Source: CAZGHF01 sp964525595 | Lineage (GTDB): Bacteria > Patescibacteriota > Minisyncoccia > UBA6257 > GWB1-50-10 | Assembly: GCA_964525595.1 (NCBI GenBank) | Contig: CAZGHF010000001.1 | Coordinates: forward strand, 77,113 to 141,112 | DNA: 64,000 nucleotides | Direction of reading: 5' to 3' | Program-made: the position numbers and the translations under genes | Shown here: one piece after another, positions 16,851-25,078 of the stretch | Layout: every line of letters starts with the position of its first letter | Numbering within the stretch: position 1 is the first letter of the stretch | Notes under the pieces: generated by a model | Database searches by the model: none | What the model saw: only the letters and a program-made list of their open reading frames with translations | Told to the model about the DNA's origin: nothing

Positions 16851-17984
16851 ATGAGCAATATAGTCATCGAATCACAAGAGGAAATTAGGTTGCGCAGCGG
16901 GCTGGAAAATAAGGAGGATGCGGAATCAAAACGCCTAAAGCGTTTTTTGGATATGTCCGATCTCTCGCGTACGGAAGGGAGTCCTTTAGCCGCCATCATT
17001 GAGCGGGTCAGAAAAATCGAAACCTTTAAGAATTTTGACGACATTAAAATTCCGGAAATCATCCCGACAAAAATATTGTTCGACCTGTTCAATATGCCTC
17101 CTGGTCATCCCGCCCGCAGCAAATCGGACACCTATTACGTGGACGAGGATAACGTTTTGCGGACCCACGATACCGTTTTTTGGCATTATTATCTGAATCA
17201 TCCGGAAATACGCGAGAGAATATCGGCGAGCCAGGATTTTGGCACTATCTGTTACGGTAAGGTCTACCGGAAGGATGAGATTGACCGCCATCACATGAAC
17301 GTATTTCACCAGTTTGGCGGACTCTACCTTGCTTCTGACGATAAAAAAACCACAACCCTTGACGATCTCAAGAATGTTTTGGGAGAGGTCGCGAAAAGCG
17401 TTTTCGGGCCCGATATTGAATATAACTTCACCTCCGAAAACTTTCCGTATACGGACCCGAGTGTCGAAATGAACATTAAAGTCAAGGGAGAGTGGGTAGA
17501 AATGGTTGGTTCCGGGTTGCCGCGTAAAGACGTGCTCAAAAATTTCGGCGTGACCGGCTATAACGGCTGGGCCTTCGGCTTCGGTTTGGAACGGCTGGCA
17601 ATCGTCAGTATGAGTCTTCCCGACATTCGTCTTCTCTGGTCGAATGACGAGCGGGTTAAACGTCAACTCCAACTCGGTAACACCTACAAGGAAGTCAGTA
17701 AGTACCCGCCGGTTTTGCGGGATATTTCTTTCGTTGTGGATAGGGGCTTTGTGCCAAACGATTACTTCGACCTCATTCGCGATATCAGTGGGGATTTAGT
17801 GGAAGAAGTAAAACTAATCGATACTTACGAAAATGAAAAGAAATTCGGCAAAGACAAAATAAGTTATGCTTTTCATATCACCTACCGTTCGATGGACCGG
17901 ACACTCACAAAAGATGAGGTGGATAAAATACACAAGGAAGTGGAAGAACGCACGGAGAGTGAATTTAATGGAATGGTGCGCTGA
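16851..17984 (+). CDS. pheS: Single-chain, mitochondrial-type phenylalanine--tRNA ligase
   Basis: 377 aa. The class II catalytic core of PheRS alpha is present: HPARSKSDTYY and LRTHDT near 86-107, motif 2 YGKVYRKDEIDRHHM (135-149) with FHQFGGL, and motif 3 GFGLERLAI (243-251). It is followed directly by a ferredoxin-fold anticodon-binding (FDX-ACB) domain at about 284-377 (KYPPVLRDISF and FHITYRSMDRTL), which bacteria normally carry at the end of PheT. The N-terminal coiled-coil arm is short. This layout is that of monomeric mitochondrial PheRS. No pheT lies nearby. Confidence 0.88.
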   Translation: MSNIVIESQEEIRLRSGLENKEDAESKRLKRFLDMSDLSRTEGSPLAAIIERVRKIETFKNFDDIKIPEIIPTKILFDLFNMPPGHPARSKSDTYYVDEDNVLRTHDTVFWHYYLNHPEIRERISASQDFGTICYGKVYRKDEIDRHHMNVFHQFGGLYLASDDKKTTTLDDLKNVLGEVAKSVFGPDIEYNFTSENFPYTDPSVEMNIKVKGEWVEMVGSGLPRKDVLKNFGVTGYNGWAFGFGLERLAIVSMSLPDIRLLWSNDERVKRQLQLGNTYKEVSKYPPVLRDISFVVDRGFVPNDYFDLIRDISGDLVEEVKLIDTYENEKKFGKDKISYAFHITYRSMDRTLTKDEVDKIHKEVEERTESEFNGMVR

Positions 17985-17986
17985 AT

Positions 17987-20140
17987 TTACTCCGGGTGAA
18001 TTTCTTTTCTAAATTGTTCCAGGCGTTTGGCGAGGAGCGGATATTTCTTCAGGAAGAAGTCTTCTTTTAGAATTTCCGCTGCCATATCTCTTGCGTTTTG
18101 CACCAATTCCGGATTTTGGAGCGCCTTCATTGCTATGTCCGGCATTCCGGTTTGGGCCGCACCTAAGAACTCACCCGGGCCTCTTATTTTTAAATCTTTT
18201 TCAGCTAGTTCAAATCCATTCTTCGCCTCAACAATCGATTTTAGTCTTTGCATTGTTGTCTTGCTTCCCGAGTCGGAAAAGAGAAAGCAGAATGATTGAT
18301 GCTTGCCCCGGCCGACCCGGCCCCGGAACTGATAGAGTTGAGCAAGGCCAAAACGGTCAGCGCCTTCAATCATCATTATTGTCGCGTTGGGAACGTCCAC
18401 TCCAACTTCCACAACCGAGGTTGAGACCAAGATATCAGTTGCGCCATTAGCAAAATCTCTCATAACACTTTCTTTCGTAGCTTTTCCGCTTGAGGAAGAC
18501 CTGCCTCCCGCGGGCATTTTGCCGTGGAGCATTGAAACGCGAAGGTCGGGAAAAACTTTTTTTGATAGTTTCTCGAACTCTTCTTTAACCGATTTCAGCT
18601 CCATTTTTTGTAAGTTATTGGCTGTGAATTGTTCATTATTCGTTGGTTCTATTCGGGGACATATAACGAACACTTGTCTTCCTTTCTTAACTTGCCCTCT
18701 AATGAAAGCGTAAGCCTTCGGGCGATTCTCCGGCGCCACCACTTTAGTGATAATTTCTTTTCTGTTTTTCGGTAGTTCAGTGATGAGGGAAATATCCAAA
18801 TTACCAAAGAGAGTCAGGGAGAGGGTGCGAGGAATGGGTGTTGCCGACATTGACAGGAAATGAGGAACGAAGCCGTTTGCCTCCTTATTCTTTGCAACGA
18901 GGAGTTTTCTTTGTTCCACGCCGAAACGGTGCTGTTCGTCAACTACCACGAGGGCGAGATTTTTGAAATTGACGCTTTTTTGGATAAGGGCGTGGGTGCC
19001 GATTATGATTTTTACCTTTCCTTCCTCAATTTCTTTTGTGAGCTTGGGTTTTTTTGAAACTGTTTCAAGGCCATGGTCGTAGCTTGCCTTCGCCTCGCTG
19101 GAAGTAAGAAGCGCCACTCCTCCGTTAAAGTCCGGGAAGAACTTCAGAAAAGTTTCATAATGCTGTCTTGCAAGGATTTCAGTCGGAGCCATAAAAGCGG
19201 TTTGGTGCCCGCTCCCGGCAGCAATAATGGCAGAGACAGCGGCAATTATTGTTTTGCCCGAGCCGACATCGCCTTGGAGCAGGCGGTTCATCGGTTTCGC
19301 TAATTTCAGGTCTTTTAAGATTTCCTCAAGTGATTTTTGCTGTGACTCGGTGAGTTCAAAAGGTAAGTTGCTTATCAGTTTCTTAACCGTTTCAGATTCG
19401 GCATTCACGGCTTTAGATTTTTCTCTAGCGAGTCGGAGTCTTTCCGAGGCGTTGTGAAGCCCCAAAAAGAAAAGGTCTTGAAAAGCAAATCTTTTCTTGG
19501 CGAGGAGCGCGTCTTTTAACTCGCTCGGAAAATGAATGTCTCGGATTGCCTTGTTTATCTCCGGCAATCTTTCTTTTTTGAGGATTTCTTTAGGAATAGG
19601 GTCGGGGATTTCTTCAATTTCATCAAGAACCGGTTTTATAAGAAATCGAAGACCTTTTGAAGTGAGACCTCTTGTTTCCGGATATATCGGTACAATTCTG
19701 CCGGTGTGTTTTGTTTCCTCTTCAAAACCCTCTGTTACAAGTTCGTAAGTCGGATTTGAAATATAGAGCGAGTCCTCGCCGTAGGTTACTTTGCCGGAGA
19801 AGTTGGCAAGTCGTCCCGGCCTTAATATATTTTTTATGTAAGGCTGGTTAAACCAAACCGCTTTAATTGAATCCGTCTCGTCGGAGATGATCGCTTCCAC
19901 TATAAACATACGCCGCCTGAACGTTCGGCGGCCTGTAATTTCTACAATTTTTCCTTGAATAGTTACTTCCTGTCGATTCTCAATTTCGGATATTTTGTAA
20001 ATTTGGGAGAAATCTTCATATCGGGTCGGGAAGTGTCGGAGCAGATCTTTCACGTTTTTTAAGCCCAATTTTCCCAGTTTGCCCAAAAAACGCGGGCCGA
20101 TGCCCCGAACTTCCGTTAACGGTGCATTAAAGTAAATCAT
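17987..20140 (-). CDS. recG: ATP-dependent DNA helicase RecG
   Basis: 717 aa. A wedge/OB domain comes first (LTEVRGIGPRFLGKLGKLG, then GKIVEITGRRTFRRR). The SF2 helicase core follows: Walker A GDVGSGKT, DEQH box VVVDEQHRFG, motif III MSATPIPRTL and motif VI QFRGRVGRG. RecG reverses stalled replication forks and unwinds branched DNA. It ends 2 nt from the pheS stop (convergent). Its start lies next to a tRNA-Lys on the same strand, with no clear promoter between. Confidence 0.95.
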   Translation of the reverse strand: MIYFNAPLTEVRGIGPRFLGKLGKLGLKNVKDLLRHFPTRYEDFSQIYKISEIENRQEVTIQGKIVEITGRRTFRRRMFIVEAIISDETDSIKAVWFNQPYIKNILRPGRLANFSGKVTYGEDSLYISNPTYELVTEGFEEETKHTGRIVPIYPETRGLTSKGLRFLIKPVLDEIEEIPDPIPKEILKKERLPEINKAIRDIHFPSELKDALLAKKRFAFQDLFFLGLHNASERLRLAREKSKAVNAESETVKKLISNLPFELTESQQKSLEEILKDLKLAKPMNRLLQGDVGSGKTIIAAVSAIIAAGSGHQTAFMAPTEILARQHYETFLKFFPDFNGGVALLTSSEAKASYDHGLETVSKKPKLTKEIEEGKVKIIIGTHALIQKSVNFKNLALVVVDEQHRFGVEQRKLLVAKNKEANGFVPHFLSMSATPIPRTLSLTLFGNLDISLITELPKNRKEIITKVVAPENRPKAYAFIRGQVKKGRQVFVICPRIEPTNNEQFTANNLQKMELKSVKEEFEKLSKKVFPDLRVSMLHGKMPAGGRSSSSGKATKESVMRDFANGATDILVSTSVVEVGVDVPNATIMMIEGADRFGLAQLYQFRGRVGRGKHQSFCFLFSDSGSKTTMQRLKSIVEAKNGFELAEKDLKIRGPGEFLGAAQTGMPDIAMKALQNPELVQNARDMAAEILKEDFFLKKYPLLAKRLEQFRKEIHPE

Positions 20141-20144
20141 CTTG

Positions 20145-20217
20145 TCCCCCCACCAGGACTCGAACCTGGAACAAACTGCTTAAGAGGCAGCTGCTCTACC
20201 AATTGAGCTATAGGGGG
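20145..20217 (-). tRNA. tRNA-Lys (CTT)
   Basis: 73 nt. Acceptor CCCCCTA pairs with TGGGGGG, discriminator A. The anticodon loop CTCTTAA on stem CTGC/GCAG gives CTT. T-arm CCAGG-TTCGAGT-CCTGG. It may share a transcript with recG downstream. Confidence 0.95.
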
Positions 20218-20315
20218 TTAATCTTATTGATAAGCTGCGGATTATTATTATAAGGAATTTATTACAATTTGCGAAATCTTTTGTAACCGTTCTTAGAATG
20301 TTACAGCAGGATTAG

Positions 20316-20387
20316 TGCCCCCGAGAGGATTCGAACCTCTAACCTCTGCTCCGAAGGCAGATATGATATCCGTTTCACCACAGGGGC
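20316..20387 (-). tRNA. tRNA-Arg (TCG)
   Basis: 72 nt. Acceptor GCCCCTG with CGGGGGC, anticodon stem TCTGC/GCAGA and loop CTTCGGA give anticodon TCG. T-arm AGAGG-TTCGAAT-CCTCT. It is divergent from the cca gene. Confidence 0.94.
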
Positions 20388-20418
20388 GTGGAAATTTATG
20401 ATTTCCTTAGCTTCAGTG

Positions 20419-20424
20419 TACAAT
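20419..20424 (+). promoter_or_regulatory. -10 box 8 nt before the cca start
   Basis: TACAAT, directly preceded by TG, ends 8 nt before the ATG at 20433. It supports that ATG over the GTG at 20388 that would open the longest frame. Confidence 0.5.
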
Positions 20425-20432
20425 TAGAAATA

Positions 20433-21887
20433 ATGAAGTTCAACATTCCCGAAGAGGTAAGAAAAATTGCCGAAAAGCTTGAGGAAGCGGACTACCGGGC
20501 CTATCTTGTCGGCGGCTGTGTCCGAGACTTGCTGATAGGTCGTGAACCCAAAGACTGGGATATTGCCACTGATGCCAAGCCGGAGGAGATACAGGAAGTT
20601 TTTCCGGAGAGCGTTTATGAAAACCAGTTCGGCACGGTGGGGGTAAAGACCAACTCAAATGACGAGAGGTTGAAAGTGGTGGAGGTTACCACTTTCCGGG
20701 TAGAAGGCAAGTACACCGACAAACGCCACCCCGACGAGATAAAATTCACCCGCGTCGTAGAAGAAGATTTAAACCGCCGCGACTTCACGGTTAACGCTCT
20801 TGCGCTCAGCATGAAAGGCGAACTTATCGACCTTTATGGCGGAAAAAGCGATTTGAAGAAAAAAGTGATTAGGACGGTCGGCAATCCCCGGGATCGTTTT
20901 AGTGAAGATGCCCTCAGATTAATGAGAGCAGTGCGGCTTGCAGCTGAGCTGGGGTTTCAGATAGAAAAAGAAACGGCCAAATCGATTAAGGCGCATGCCG
21001 GTCTTTTAGAAATGATTGCCAAAGAAAGGATTCGCGACGAACTTGTGAAAATCGTGATGAGCGAGGAAGCGGCTAAAGGTATAATAGCTCTTGAAGATTA
21101 CAATCTTCTTAAGTTCATCCTCCCCGAACTTCGGGAAGGGATTGGCTGTAATCAGAACCTGCATCACATTTATACTGTCTTTGAGCACAGTATCAGGTCA
21201 TTAAACTACACGGCGGAGAAGGGTTACCCGCTCCATATCCGACTTGCGGCTCTTCTCCATGACATTGGCAAGCCCCGGACCAAAAAAGGCGAAGGATCGG
21301 ATTCTACTTTTTACAACCACGAAGTTGTAGGCGCTAGAACGACCATAAAAATTTTGAGCCGTCTGCACTTCTCAAAAGAATTTGTGGAGCGGGTTGCCCA
21401 CTTGGTTCGTTCGCACATGTTCTACTACAATGTGGACGAAGTAAGCGAAGCGGGCGTGAGAAGGTTTTTGCGCCGGGTGGGTCTCGAAAACGTTGACGAT
21501 TTGATTAAAGTCCGGGAAGCTGACCGTATTGGCTCAGGCGTTCCTAAGGCAAAACCTTATAAAATTCGCCACCTTCTCTTTATGATTGATAAGGTGAAGC
21601 GTGATCCGGTAAGTCCGAAAATGTTAAAAATCGACGGTAATGATTTAATGAAGTTTTTGGAAATTAGACCGGGCCCGAGAGTGGGGAGGATTCTCGCTAT
21701 TCTTCTTGAAGAGGTACTTGATGAACCGAAGAAAAACACCAAAAATAATTTGGAATCGCGGGCGGAAGAGCTAAATAAATTAAAAGATGAAGATCTGACC
21801 CAGCTTTATCGGAAGGCGGAAGAGAGAAAAGAGGAATTCGAATCCGGCGTTGAAAGAGAAATAAAAAAGAAGCATTATGTTAAGTAA
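20433..21887 (+). CDS. cca: CCA tRNA nucleotidyltransferase with HD domain
   Basis: 484 aa from the chosen ATG. The class II nucleotidyltransferase signature is GGCVRDLLIGREPKDWDIAT; RRDFTVNALAL and the RNA-binding region with AVRLAAELGF follow. An HD phosphohydrolase domain carries ALLHDIGKPRTKKG. It adds or repairs the 3' CCA of tRNAs, needed here because no tRNA in the window encodes CCA. The C-terminus is rich in charged residues (RKAEERKEEFESG), a likely coiled coil. Confidence 0.92.
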   Translation: MKFNIPEEVRKIAEKLEEADYRAYLVGGCVRDLLIGREPKDWDIATDAKPEEIQEVFPESVYENQFGTVGVKTNSNDERLKVVEVTTFRVEGKYTDKRHPDEIKFTRVVEEDLNRRDFTVNALALSMKGELIDLYGGKSDLKKKVIRTVGNPRDRFSEDALRLMRAVRLAAELGFQIEKETAKSIKAHAGLLEMIAKERIRDELVKIVMSEEAAKGIIALEDYNLLKFILPELREGIGCNQNLHHIYTVFEHSIRSLNYTAEKGYPLHIRLAALLHDIGKPRTKKGEGSDSTFYNHEVVGARTTIKILSRLHFSKEFVERVAHLVRSHMFYYNVDEVSEAGVRRFLRRVGLENVDDLIKVREADRIGSGVPKAKPYKIRHLLFMIDKVKRDPVSPKMLKIDGNDLMKFLEIRPGPRVGRILAILLEEVLDEPKKNTKNNLESRAEELNKLKDEDLTQLYRKAEERKEEFESGVEREIKKKHYVK

Positions 21888-21895
21888 CTTGTTCC

Positions 21896-22330
21896 ATGCG
21901 CATTCGTATTAAAAGATTTGATAAAGAACTTCCCTTACCTGAATATAAGACGGGCGGTGCCGCCGCCTTTGACCTTATTGCCAGAGAAGCAGTTGAGATT
22001 CTTCCCCGTAAGGTAGGTTACGTTAAGTTGAATTGTGCCATTGAGACGCCAGGGGGTTATTTTTTGCTTTTGGTTGCCCGGAGTTCGACCCATAAGAAAG
22101 GACTGATACTCGCAAACGGTATTGGTATTCTTGACCCGGACTTTTCCGGTGACGGGGACGAATGCGTTGCCGCTTATTTCAACTTTACAGACAAACCGGT
22201 TAAGGTTGAGCGCGGCGAGCGGATTGCTCAGGGGACTTTTATAAGATTTGAAAAAGCAGAGTGGGAAGAGGTTGACCGGTTAGAAAACCCAACCCGGGGA
22301 GGTTTTGGAACAACCGGAGACGGGGTGTAA
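21896..22330 (+). CDS. dut: dUTP diphosphatase-like protein
   Basis: 144 aa, trimeric dUTPase fold. Recognisable motifs: AAAFDLIARE (motif 1), ARSSTHKKGL (motif 2), NGIGILDPDFSGDGDE (motif 3), ERIAQGTFI (motif 4) and the P-loop-like tail RGGFGTTG (motif 5). It hydrolyses dUTP to dUMP, keeping uracil out of DNA. Motif 3 has an insertion (SGDGDE) compared with the usual DSDYRGE, so dCTP deaminase/dUTPase relatives are possible. Confidence 0.85.
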   Translation: MRIRIKRFDKELPLPEYKTGGAAAFDLIAREAVEILPRKVGYVKLNCAIETPGGYFLLLVARSSTHKKGLILANGIGILDPDFSGDGDECVAAYFNFTDKPVKVERGERIAQGTFIRFEKAEWEEVDRLENPTRGGFGTTGDGV

Positions 22331-22349
22331 GCTCAAGCTTGCAGCACTT

Positions 22350-22420
22350 CGGGGTGTAGTATAGTGGTAGTACGCAGGCTTCGGGAGTCTGTAGTCCGAG
22401 TTCGATTCTCGGCACCCCGA
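22350..22420 (+). tRNA. tRNA-Pro (CGG)
   Basis: 71 nt. Acceptor CGGGGTG with CACCCCG and discriminator A, anticodon stem CAGGC/GTCTG and loop TTCGGGA give anticodon CGG. T-arm CCGAG-TTCGATT-CTCGG. It stands between dut and corA, on the same strand. Confidence 0.93.
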
Positions 22421-22443
22421 CAGATAATCAGATTAAAACATCT

Positions 22444-23364
22444 ATGATTAACATTTATTACAAAAGTGTTAAAGACAACCGGATTGATATTTTGGAAAAG
22501 TTTCGGCCGGGTTCCTGGGTTTACGTTGAGAATCCTTCTGATGAAGAGATAAAATCCCTGAGAAAAAAACTGCGTCTTAAAACGGGGCTTTTAAAAGACG
22601 CCTTAGATCCCAACGAGGTTCCCCGAATGGAGGTTGATAAAAAGACAAGTTCCATCTTTACCCGAGTGCCTTACAGTGAAGGAGGAAAAATATTTACCTT
22701 GCCCGTTTTGTTGATGGTGGGGGAAAATTTTGTTGCCACTATAACCCAGAAACCCCTGCCTTTTCTTGATAAATTTACGGGCGGAAGAGTGAAATTCTTT
22801 ACCACCCAGAAAACAAAACTTTTTCTCCAGTTATTTGCCGAGATAAATTCCTCTTATAACCATCATCTTACCAATATTAACCGTCGGGTGAGGGCGATGA
22901 CTTCGGACTTGGAGAAGATAACCAATAAAGACATAATCCAGTTTGTCAATTTAGAAGGGTACTTAAATGATTTTATTTCGGCTCTTACGCCGACGCACGC
23001 TATATTGAATAATCTTCTCTCCGGAAAGTTTCTGAAACTTTACGAGGAAGATAAGGATCTCACGGAAGACCTGTTTTTAGCCAACGGTCAGTTTATTGAA
23101 TCCTGCAACGCTATTTTGAAAAATATAGTGAACATCAGAGAAGCTCACTCAACGATAATAACCAATAACTTAAACAGAGTAATAAAACTCTTAACGGCTC
23201 TTACCATTATTCTTACCATTCCTACCGTAATCTCCAGCGTTTATGGTATGAACGTGAAGCTTCCTTTTGCAAATTCTCCTCTTGCTTTCTTCCTGGTTAT
23301 GGGTACGGCTTTTATGATTTCAGTCGTTCTTCTCTTTATTTTCATAAAAAATAACTGGCTTTAA
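22444..23364 (+). CDS. corA: CorA-type magnesium/cobalt transporter
   Basis: 306 aa. A large cytoplasmic domain with a long stalk helix (ITNKDIIQFVNLEGYL) is followed by two C-terminal membrane helices. The signature YGMN stands at the end of the first helix (SVYGMNVKLPF), the selectivity filter of the pentameric channel. It imports divalent cations. It ends 5 nt before the next gene. Confidence 0.92.
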   Translation: MINIYYKSVKDNRIDILEKFRPGSWVYVENPSDEEIKSLRKKLRLKTGLLKDALDPNEVPRMEVDKKTSSIFTRVPYSEGGKIFTLPVLLMVGENFVATITQKPLPFLDKFTGGRVKFFTTQKTKLFLQLFAEINSSYNHHLTNINRRVRAMTSDLEKITNKDIIQFVNLEGYLNDFISALTPTHAILNNLLSGKFLKLYEEDKDLTEDLFLANGQFIESCNAILKNIVNIREAHSTIITNNLNRVIKLLTALTIILTIPTVISSVYGMNVKLPFANSPLAFFLVMGTAFMISVVLLFIFIKNNWL

Positions 23365-23369
23365 AGCGA

Positions 23370-23705
23370 GTGTTATCTAAAGTGATAAATTTTGAGGATT
23401 TTAAAAAACTTGATTTGCGGGTAGCCAAAATTACGGCGGCGGAGAAAGTTGAGAATACAGACAAGCTCCTGAAGCTTGTCCTTGATGTCGGTGGAGAGGA
23501 ACGGCAAATCGTATCGAGCATTGCTGAAGATTACCTGGCGGAAGACCTGATCGGCCGGCAAATCGTTATTGTTGCGAATCTTGAACCGCGTGAGTTTAAA
23601 GGTATTGAAAGTCAGGGTATGCTTCTTGCAGCTGAGGGTGAAAACGGAGAATTAGCTCTTCTCCAGCCCGACAAGGAAATATCATCCGGTACCCCGGTTC
23701 ACTAA
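23370..23705 (+). CDS. Stand-alone tRNA-binding domain protein (MetG C-terminus/CsaA-like)
   Basis: 111 aa from GTG. The whole protein is an OB-fold EMAPII/Arc1p-type tRNA-binding domain: FKKLDLRVAKI at the start, then QIVSSIAEDY, VANLEPREFKGIESQGMLLAA and a final GTPVH. In many bacteria this domain ends MetG. As a free protein it may act in trans on MetRS or as a tRNA chaperone. Its stop codon shares one base with the truB start. Confidence 0.8.
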   Translation: MLSKVINFEDFKKLDLRVAKITAAEKVENTDKLLKLVLDVGGEERQIVSSIAEDYLAEDLIGRQIVIVANLEPREFKGIESQGMLLAAEGENGELALLQPDKEISSGTPVH

Positions 23706-24349
23706 TGAAGAAGATTTTCGCTGTTTGGAAGCCAAAGGGTCCAACCTCTCATGACATCGTAGAAAGAGTTCGCAGAATTACCGGTGAAAGACGGGTGGGG
23801 CACGCCGGTACGCTCGATCCTTTGGCCGAAGGCGTTTTGGTGGTCGGTGTCGGCCGGGAAGCAACCAGAGGATTGAAGGAAATCGTCGGCGAGGAAAAGG
23901 AATATATTGCTCACATCAAATTTGGTGAAGAAAGCTCAACTGATGATGAAGAAGGCGAAAAAAAGGTTTTTGGGAATTTAACACCGCCTTCCAGGGAAGC
24001 GGTGGAAAAAATTCTTGATGATTTCATCGGGGAAACTCTGCAGGTTCCGCCGGTCTACAGCGCTGTTAAAGTCCGCGGTCAGCCTGCCCACCGTCGCACT
24101 CGACGGGGGGAAAAATTGACGCTTAAACCGCGGCGGGTAGTTATACGGGAGATTGGGATTTTGAATTATGAATGGCCCAATCTTGAGATTCGGACGGTTA
24201 CCGGTCCCGGTGTTTACATTCGCGCTCTTGCCCGTGATATAGGCAGAGAACTTGGAACAGGAGGATATCTTACCGGTCTTATAAGAACAAGGGTTGGTGG
24301 ATATAAAAAAGAGAATGTAGTTGAGATTTCAAAAATTGAGATCAATTAA
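23705..24349 (+). CDS. truB: tRNA pseudouridine-55 synthase
   Basis: 214 aa. The N-terminus has the TruB signature PKGPTSHDIVERVR and the catalytic aspartate in HAGTLDPLAEGVL. QVPPVYSAVKVRGQPAHRRTR and VYIRALARDIG are typical. It makes the T-loop pseudouridine in tRNAs. It is shorter than E. coli TruB because the C-terminal PUA-like part is missing, which is common in small genomes. Its ATG overlaps the stop of the upstream gene. Confidence 0.92.
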   Translation: MKKIFAVWKPKGPTSHDIVERVRRITGERRVGHAGTLDPLAEGVLVVGVGREATRGLKEIVGEEKEYIAHIKFGEESSTDDEEGEKKVFGNLTPPSREAVEKILDDFIGETLQVPPVYSAVKVRGQPAHRRTRRGEKLTLKPRRVVIREIGILNYEWPNLEIRTVTGPGVYIRALARDIGRELGTGGYLTGLIRTRVGGYKKENVVEISKIEIN

Positions 24350-24362
24350 TGAAAGTTAGGGC

Positions 24363-24386
24363 TGCCCCATGTTATAACATGGGGCA
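24363..24386. repeat. 24-bp perfect palindrome (GCCCCATG family)
   Basis: A perfect palindrome with half-site TGCCCCATGTTA. It shares its outer arms with the 40-bp palindrome at 50502-50541, while the centre differs. It lies in the 69-nt gap between truB and the acylphosphatase gene and is followed by no T-run. Confidence 0.6.
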
Positions 24387-24418
24387 ACTGAAGTGCCGTA
24401 GGACGAATATCAGCTTTT

Positions 24419-24688
24419 ATGAAGAAACATCTGAATATTAAAATATATGGTCGGGTGCAGGGGGTTTTCTTCAGGGAAACTGCCGGAAAAGAGGCTTCCA
24501 AAATCGGTATAAAAGGTTTTGTTCGCAACGAGCCGGACGGAACAGTATATATTGAAGCGGAGGGCGGGGAATCAGCGCTTCGGGAATTTACGGATTGGTG
24601 CAGGAAAGGGCCAAATTTCGCAAAAATTGAAAAAGCGGAAATTAAAGAAAACGACTTTAGAAATTTTACCGATTTTTCTGTATTATAG
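24419..24688 (+). CDS. acyP: Acylphosphatase
   Basis: 89 aa, about the family's usual length. It has both family signatures: GRVQGVFFRETAGKEA with the phosphate-binding Arg, and GFVRNEPDGTVYIEAEG with the catalytic Asn. It hydrolyses acyl phosphates such as 1,3-bisphosphoglycerate or carbamoyl phosphate. It ends 5 nt before the speD ATG, and the speD -10 box lies inside its last codons. Confidence 0.93.
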   Translation: MKKHLNIKIYGRVQGVFFRETAGKEASKIGIKGFVRNEPDGTVYIEAEGGESALREFTDWCRKGPNFAKIEKAEIKENDFRNFTDFSVL

Positions 24689-24693
24689 ATATT

Positions 24694-25068
24694 ATGAAGA
24701 ATACTGCTAAGGAAAACCAATACGGAGCGGAATTGATTTTAGATTTAATTGATTGCAATCCCGAAACAGTTCGCTCTGGAGAAAAAATTAGAGAATACGC
24801 AAAGGAGATTTGCAAGGCAATTGACATGAAGCCGTTCGGAGAACCCTTTGTAGAACGATTCGGCTTGAACACCGACATTACTGCCGGTTATTCTCTGGTG
24901 CAGCTTATTGAAACAAGTTCGATTACCGGGCACTTTTCTGAGCTTCGGAATCGTGCTTATATCAACATCTTTTCTTGTAAAAGATTCGACGAGCAAATCG
25001 CTGCTGAATTTACCAAAAAGTACTTCGGAGCAAAAGAGTGCAAGCAGAAACTGCTTGTGAGAGAATAG
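24694..25068 (+). CDS. speD: S-adenosylmethionine decarboxylase-like protein (SpeD homologue)
   Basis: 124 aa pyruvoyl-type proenzyme. Against classical SpeD (Ser63, His68, Cys83) the spacing is conserved as Ser75, His80 and Cys95 (ETSSITGHF and IFSCKRF). Self-cleavage would therefore occur before Ser75, but the residue before it is Thr74 where classical enzymes have Glu. The His after the processing Ser is replaced by Ser76. The next gene is a spermidine synthase, so the usual role (decarboxylated AdoMet for spermidine) fits. A changed substrate cannot be excluded. Confidence 0.75.
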   Translation: MKNTAKENQYGAELILDLIDCNPETVRSGEKIREYAKEICKAIDMKPFGEPFVERFGLNTDITAGYSLVQLIETSSITGHFSELRNRAYINIFSCKRFDEQIAAEFTKKYFGAKECKQKLLVRE

Positions 25069-25078
25069 TTGAAAAAGT

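Noticed and set aside
16986..17672. A 228-codon open frame on the minus strand opposite pheS.
   Set aside because: It is a shadow of the pheS coding sequence: no family features, and pheS itself has clear motifs.
20388..20432. Longer cca start at GTG 20388.
   Set aside because: It begins directly at the end of tRNA-Arg, adds non-conserved residues and contains the -10 box of the gene.
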